A DNA stretch of 64,000 bases, taken from assembly GCF_900637855.1 (NCBI RefSeq), contig NZ_LR134440.1, forward strand, positions 1,736,001-1,800,000. Direction: 5' to 3'. This DNA comes from Neisseria animaloris (GTDB lineage Bacteria; Pseudomonadota; Gammaproteobacteria; Burkholderiales; Neisseriaceae). The translations under genes were made by a program, and so were the position numbers. Positions 59,375 through 64,000 of the stretch are shown in pieces. The notes under the pieces are model-generated. The model saw only the letters and a list, made by a program, of their open reading frames with translations, made no database searches and was not told where the DNA came from. Positions within the stretch are counted from its first letter, which is position 1. Every line of letters starts with the position of its first letter.

Positions 59375-60232
59375 ATGGAAAAACAGAAAAACGATTCCCG
59401 TCGAGTCCGCCGTGTCAAAAGTCATCGCCCTCCGTTTTGGCAGGCTGATAAGCCGTATCTTCACGAGCATCATATCAGTGATGTGCGCTTTCGTGTGCTT
59501 GGCTATGTAATGGCTTTTTTGGCGGGGGCCATTAATGCTGGCGGTTTTTTTGCAGTGGCGCGTTACACTTCGCATGTTACGGGTGAGATGTCGTATGCGG
59601 CAGATATGGCTTATTTAGGGGAGTGGAAGGCCGTGAGTATGGCCATGTTAGGTGTTGTGTCGTTTATCTTGGGGGCGGCTCATTCCAGTTGGGTGATTTT
59701 ATGGACTAAGCGTCAGCGTTTTCGAGGTAGTTTCGGTTTGTCGATGTGGCTGGAAGCGGTGTATCTGTTGCTGTTTGGTTTGATAGGGGTGGCGGCTTTG
59801 AAATGGGGAGGAAGTGAAATGCCCTCGGTTGCCATGTTACTGCTGTGTTTCATCATGGGCATGCACAATACGGTAATGACGATTCTTTCTGGAGGGGCGA
59901 TACGTTCTACCCATATGACCGGTACGGCCACTGATTTGGGTATTGAAATCTCAAAGATGTTGTATTACCGCCGCAGTGATAATCCGAAGTTACCACATGT
60001 GCACGTGAACAAGCCTAAAGCCAAGTTGTTTGCCGGATTGATGATTGCTTTTCTGCTAGGCGGAGTTGTTGGTGCATGGGGTTATCATACGGTGGGCCAT
60101 CACTTTACTTTGCCTGTTGCTGCCGTATTGTTTGTTTTGGGTTTCGGTTCCGTGGGCTATGATGTACGGCTGAGGATTAAATTTATACTGGTACGTCGTT
60201 TCAATCTGCGTAGACAGAGAACAAAGCAATAA
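59375..60232 (+). CDS. DUF1275 (YoaK-like) membrane protein
   Basis: A 285-residue protein with about six membrane helices and a basic N-terminal tail. DUF1275 hallmarks are LAGAINAGGFFAVARYTSHVTGE and GMHNTVMTILSGGAIRSTHMTGTATDLG. The function of the family is not known. It has its own upstream gap of about 200 bp past the DUS terminator and no close partner. Confidence 0.88.
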   Translation: MEKQKNDSRRVRRVKSHRPPFWQADKPYLHEHHISDVRFRVLGYVMAFLAGAINAGGFFAVARYTSHVTGEMSYAADMAYLGEWKAVSMAMLGVVSFILGAAHSSWVILWTKRQRFRGSFGLSMWLEAVYLLLFGLIGVAALKWGGSEMPSVAMLLLCFIMGMHNTVMTILSGGAIRSTHMTGTATDLGIEISKMLYYRRSDNPKLPHVHVNKPKAKLFAGLMIAFLLGGVVGAWGYHTVGHHFTLPVAAVLFVLGFGSVGYDVRLRIKFILVRRFNLRRQRTKQ

Positions 60233-60438
60233 ATGTGTTTGTATCAAAAAAGATACGCTCCTCTGTTTTCAGACGGCCTGAAGCGATAGGAAAAGTTAGC
60301 GACTGATTGTCTGTGTAATATCAAGTTAAGCAAACTTTTAAGCCTGAATGATGTTCTATATAGTGGATTGCAGAGTGCGGCTGGTGCCGTAACAGAACAA
60401 TCAGATCAAATAACTGATTTACATTGAAAGGAAATACC

Positions 60439-61125
60439 ATGAAAGTGTTGAAACCCCTAACCGTATTGACCATGAGCGGTGTGCTGGCATTGGCCGGCTG
60501 TGTAACCGATCCGACCACAGGCCAACCGAGAGCTAGTAAAACTGCCATATATGGTTTGGGCGGCGCAACTGTTTGCGGCATTATCGGTGCACTCACTCAC
60601 GGCGGTAAAGGTGCGCGTAATTCGGCTTTAGCTTGTGGTGCGGTAGGTGCGGGTATCGGCGGTTACATGGACTACCAAGAGAAGAAATTGCGTGAAAGTT
60701 TGGCCAACACTGATGTGGAGGTGCAACGCCAAGGCAACCAGATCAAATTGGTGATGCCTGAAAACGTAACTTTTGCCACTAACAGTTCGGCTTTGAGCGG
60801 TAATGCAATGGATGCATTGAGCAAAGCTGCACAAACGTTGGTGCAATATCCTGACACCACCCTGACGGTTGCCGGCCATACGGACAACACCGGTAACGAT
60901 CGGATCAACGAGCCTTTATCGCGCCGCCGTGCCCAATCGGTTGCCGATTATTTGAACCAACGCGGTGTTGCAGCTTCGCGTTTGAGCACCATCGGTTATG
61001 GTTCGCGCCAGCCTATCGCCGGTAACGATACTGTTGAAGGCCGCGCGAAAAACCGCCGTGTGGAAATCTTGATTAATCCCGATCAAGAAAAAGTACGCGC
61101 TGCCCAACAGCAGTTGCAACAATAA
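60439..61125 (+). CDS. OmpA-domain lipoprotein with glycine-zipper region
   Basis: This 228-residue outer-membrane lipoprotein starts at ATG 60439 (MKVLKPLTVL) after AAAGGAAA. The lipobox is LALAGC with Cys21. A glycine-rich zipper (about residues 39-75: YGLGGATVCGIIGAL, GAVGAGIGGYMDY) precedes the OmpA C-terminal peptidoglycan-binding domain (AGHTDNTG, LSRRRAQSVADYL, RAKNRRVEI). Similar to YiaD/YfiB. It anchors the outer membrane to the wall. Confidence 0.93.
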   Translation: MKVLKPLTVLTMSGVLALAGCVTDPTTGQPRASKTAIYGLGGATVCGIIGALTHGGKGARNSALACGAVGAGIGGYMDYQEKKLRESLANTDVEVQRQGNQIKLVMPENVTFATNSSALSGNAMDALSKAAQTLVQYPDTTLTVAGHTDNTGNDRINEPLSRRRAQSVADYLNQRGVAASRLSTIGYGSRQPIAGNDTVEGRAKNRRVEILINPDQEKVRAAQQQLQQ

Positions 61126-61144
61126 GCATCGGTAGAAGTATGCA

Positions 61145-61176
61145 AGAGGCCGTCTGAATATTTTCAGACGGCCTCT
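61145..61176. terminator. DUS inverted-pair terminator between convergent genes
   Basis: AGAGGCCGTCTGAA and its complement face each other between the OmpA-like gene (plus) and the nitroreductase (minus), and can serve both. Confidence 0.75.
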
Positions 61177-61194
61177 TTGTTGCTTGGCGGCAAA

Positions 61195-61926
61195 TTATCG
61201 TTTTGCCAGCCCTTTACGTTGTAAGAACGGTAACACGTCTGGGCGCACTTCATGACATAAAGTGTCGCGTACTTGTCGGCTAAAATCCAAATCCAGATTG
61301 CTGCGGCGTTTGTAATAGTCTTTAACCACGGCGTTGTATTCGGTGTAGACCGCATCATCCAAACCGCGGTAACCGTTTTCGGATACCACGCATTCGGTAG
61401 GCAGGCGCGGACGCATCAGAGGTTCTTGCGCGGGATGGCCCAAACACAGGCCGAACAGCGGCACGACGTTTTCGGGCAGGTTGAGGATGTTGTCGGTGGC
61501 GTTGATGTCGTCGCGCAGACAGCCGATATACACGCCGCCCAAGCCCAGCGATTCCGCCGCCAACAGCACATTTTGCGCCATGATGCCCGCATCTACCGAA
61601 CCCATCAGTGTCATTTCCATCCAGTCGGTTTGGGCATCGGGGGCGATGTGTTTATGTTTGGCGAAGTCGATACAGAACACCAGAAACTCGGCGCAGGTTT
61701 CGATATAGTGCTGGTTTGCACCGACGGCACGGAGCTGTTTGCGCATGTCGGTGTCGGTAACGCGGATAATATGGGTGGACTGCAAAAAACTCGAAGTAGA
61801 AGCTGCCTGACCTGCTTTTAAGACGGCATCCAGCATGTCGGGAGCAATTGCTTCTCCGGTGAATTTACGGATGGAACGGTGGTTTAACGCGGTTTCCAGC
61901 GCGGGTTTGCTAGGTAAAGGTATCAT
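61195..61926 (-). CDS. NfsA-like FMN nitroreductase
   Basis: A 243-residue flavoenzyme of the nitroreductase family, NfsA-like. The start at 61926 follows AGGAGAACGCTC; an upstream frame adds 36 unlikely residues. Hallmarks are LNHRSIRKFTGEAI, QAASTSSFLQS, LGLGGVYIGCLRDD and LCLGHPAQEP. It reduces nitro and quinone compounds with NAD(P)H. It lies near the WrbA-like gene on the same strand, so both may protect against quinones. Confidence 0.9.
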   Translation of the reverse strand: MIPLPSKPALETALNHRSIRKFTGEAIAPDMLDAVLKAGQAASTSSFLQSTHIIRVTDTDMRKQLRAVGANQHYIETCAEFLVFCIDFAKHKHIAPDAQTDWMEMTLMGSVDAGIMAQNVLLAAESLGLGGVYIGCLRDDINATDNILNLPENVVPLFGLCLGHPAQEPLMRPRLPTECVVSENGYRGLDDAVYTEYNAVVKDYYKRRSNLDLDFSRQVRDTLCHEVRPDVLPFLQRKGLAKR

Positions 61927-62097
61927 GAGCGTTCTCCTGTTTTGAGGTATTTGGAAGAATGGTTGAAAATGGTGTCGGATCAGTGGCAGTTTGGCGGCAC
62001 GTTTGCTTTGATAAGCGTTTGGGCATACCAGCACTGTTTTTCAGACGGCCTTTTGGCATTTTATCTACCGTAGGCCGTCTGAAAATATATCTCGGTT

Positions 62098-62715
<618 letters not shown>

Positions 62716-62751
62716 TTACAATTGCACTTCGATTGATAATTGAGGAAGATT

Positions 62752-63996
62752 ATGCCTAATTTATCGTGGTGGCAAGATTTGCGTGCATCGCGCCTGAGCG
62801 GATTCGTATGGTTTTTGTACAAACGCTTCAATGAGGTGCGTGTGCCGCAGGTGTCCGCCAGTCTCACTTTTACCACTTTGCTGGCACTTGTGCCGGTGCT
62901 GACGGTTACGCTGGTCGTGGTGTCGGCGTTTCCAATGTTCGACAATCTTTCCAATGCTTTTGTGCATTTTGTCAACCGTACCATTGTGCCGCAAGGTGCG
63001 GATACGGTGTTTGAATATATCAACGACTTCCAATCCAAGGCCAGTAAGCTCACAGCCATCGGTATCATTATGTTGGTGGTAACGTCGCTGATGTTGATTC
63101 AAACCATCGACCAAACATTCAACCGTATCTGGCGTGTGAGTACGCAGCGACCGCTGTGGATGCAGTTTTTGGTGTATTGGGCGTTACTTACGTTCGGGCC
63201 TGTTACTTTGGGTATCGGCTTATCGTTATGGTCTTCGCTGCTCACTTATAGCCGGTTTGGCGAGAGTTTTCCGTTGTTTGCCGGTGTTTTGCGCGTGTCG
63301 TTTTCGATAGCGTTTACTACGGTTTTGCTGTGGTTGCTTTACCGGTTGGTACCCAACCGTTTCGTGCCCGCGCGGCATGCTTTTGTCGGTGCGATGCTGA
63401 CGGCTCTGTTGCTGGAAGCCGCCCGCTACGGTTTTGCATGGTATGTGAGTACGTTTAACGGCTACACGCTGATTTACGGTGCGTTTGCCGCCATTCCGTT
63501 TTTTCTGTTGTGGCTGAATTTGTTGTGGATGCTGGTGTTGTCGGGCGCGGTGCTGACGGCTTCACTGTCTTATTGGCAGGGCGAGGCGTTCCGGCGCAGT
63601 TTCGATGTGCGCGGCCGTTTCGACGATGTATTGAAAATCCTGCTGCTGCTTCACGAGGCTCAGAAAAAAGGTTCGTCATTGAAGGTGCAGGATTTCCGGC
63701 CGCACATCAATATGGGCTACGATGAATTGGGCGAGCTGCTTGAAAAACTTGCCCGCCACGGCTACGTGTATCACGGCAAACAAGGTTGGGTATTGAAAAC
63801 CAATGCTGCTTCGATTGAGTTGAGCGACTTGTTTAAATTCTTCGTTTACCGCCCGACACGTTTGAATCGGAATGAAGTGAATGCAGCGATAGATAAAATC
63901 ATGCATCCGTGTTTGGATACTTTGAACATCACGTTGGCAGAATTCGAAACCCGTGCACGGATTGGGGACGAAGCAGGGCAGCATGGGAAGCCTTGA
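62752..63996 (+). CDS. YihY/BrkB-family membrane protein
   Basis: A 414-residue protein with about six membrane helices in the YihY/BrkB domain (VSASLTFTTLLALVPVLTV, RIWRVSTQRPLWMQFLVYW, YGAFAAIPFFLLWLNLLWM) and a cytoplasmic C-terminal winged-helix-like part (residues about 300-400). I start at ATG 62752 after GAGGAAG. The family was first named RNase BN in error; its true role is unclear. It is complete and ends four bases before the window end. Confidence 0.92.
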   Translation: MPNLSWWQDLRASRLSGFVWFLYKRFNEVRVPQVSASLTFTTLLALVPVLTVTLVVVSAFPMFDNLSNAFVHFVNRTIVPQGADTVFEYINDFQSKASKLTAIGIIMLVVTSLMLIQTIDQTFNRIWRVSTQRPLWMQFLVYWALLTFGPVTLGIGLSLWSSLLTYSRFGESFPLFAGVLRVSFSIAFTTVLLWLLYRLVPNRFVPARHAFVGAMLTALLLEAARYGFAWYVSTFNGYTLIYGAFAAIPFFLLWLNLLWMLVLSGAVLTASLSYWQGEAFRRSFDVRGRFDDVLKILLLLHEAQKKGSSLKVQDFRPHINMGYDELGELLEKLARHGYVYHGKQGWVLKTNAASIELSDLFKFFVYRPTRLNRNEVNAAIDKIMHPCLDTLNITLAEFETRARIGDEAGQHGKP

Positions 63997-64000
63997 TGTT

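Noticed and set aside
60359..60369. TATAGTGGATT, identical to the Correia element end
   Set aside because: Only one end is present; no inverted partner was found within about 200 bp, so it may be chance or a promoter -10.

Overview
The window looks like a chromosome segment from the Neisseriaceae, most likely a commensal Neisseria. The 12-mer AGGCCGTCTGAA, the AG-DUS form of the neisserial DNA uptake sequence, recurs dozens of times, often as inverted pairs behind genes. A comE-type competence gene follows the rRNA operon, and rpoN, lptABC-kdsC, argJ and the ribosomal proteins all read as neisserial. I did not attempt a species name from the 16S gene.

Layout. 1-16.6 kb: end of the str operon (fusA, tuf, rpsJ), then the S10, spc and alpha ribosomal-protein operons through rplQ. 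17-26 kb: a two-gene thiamine/iron-type ABC importer, an initiator tRNA, an orphan LytTR response regulator, a TA-flanked MITE, argJ, a ClC antiporter, hpf and rpoN. 26-28.8 kb: lptB-lptA-lptC-kdsC, the LPS transport and Kdo branch. 29-34 kb: a MoxR/DUF58/TraB/transglutaminase cluster. 34.2-45.5 kb: a type I-C CRISPR-Cas locus. 45.5-54.5 kb: ffh, a CcsA/YpjD-like gene, a full rRNA operon (16S, tRNA-Ile, tRNA-Ala, 23S, 5S) and comE. 55-59.1 kb: an HvfABC/bufferin-like RiPP operon with its own ECF sigma factor and zinc-finger anti-sigma factor. 59.3-64 kb: a DUF1275 membrane protein, an OmpA-like lipoprotein, a nitroreductase, a WrbA-like flavoprotein and a YihY/BrkB protein.

Two regions stand out. 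The type I-C locus appears to be decaying while carrying passengers. cas3 has a one-base frameshift in the HD domain. cas1 is split by a 160-bp terminal-inverted-repeat element whose exact removal restores the family motif. The array is down to one repeat, one spacer and a degenerate repeat. Two AT-rich foreign-looking genes, an AAA ATPase with a C-terminal RN-x3-H motif and an HNH-type protein, sit inside the cas operon. cas8c keeps an internal start for Cas11c. A 95-bp array of three AAGCGCTT palindromes with 32-33 bp period lies in front of cas4.

The second is the RiPP cluster. DoxX, two Cys-rich precursors built from EGKCG motifs, an MNIO-family (former DUF692) oxidase, its DUF2063 partner, an ECF sigma factor and a ZAS-type anti-sigma factor lie in one direction. 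The two precursors have nearly identical signal peptides, except that the lipobox Cys19 of the first is Ser19 in the second. One product should therefore be lipid-anchored and the other free in the periplasm.
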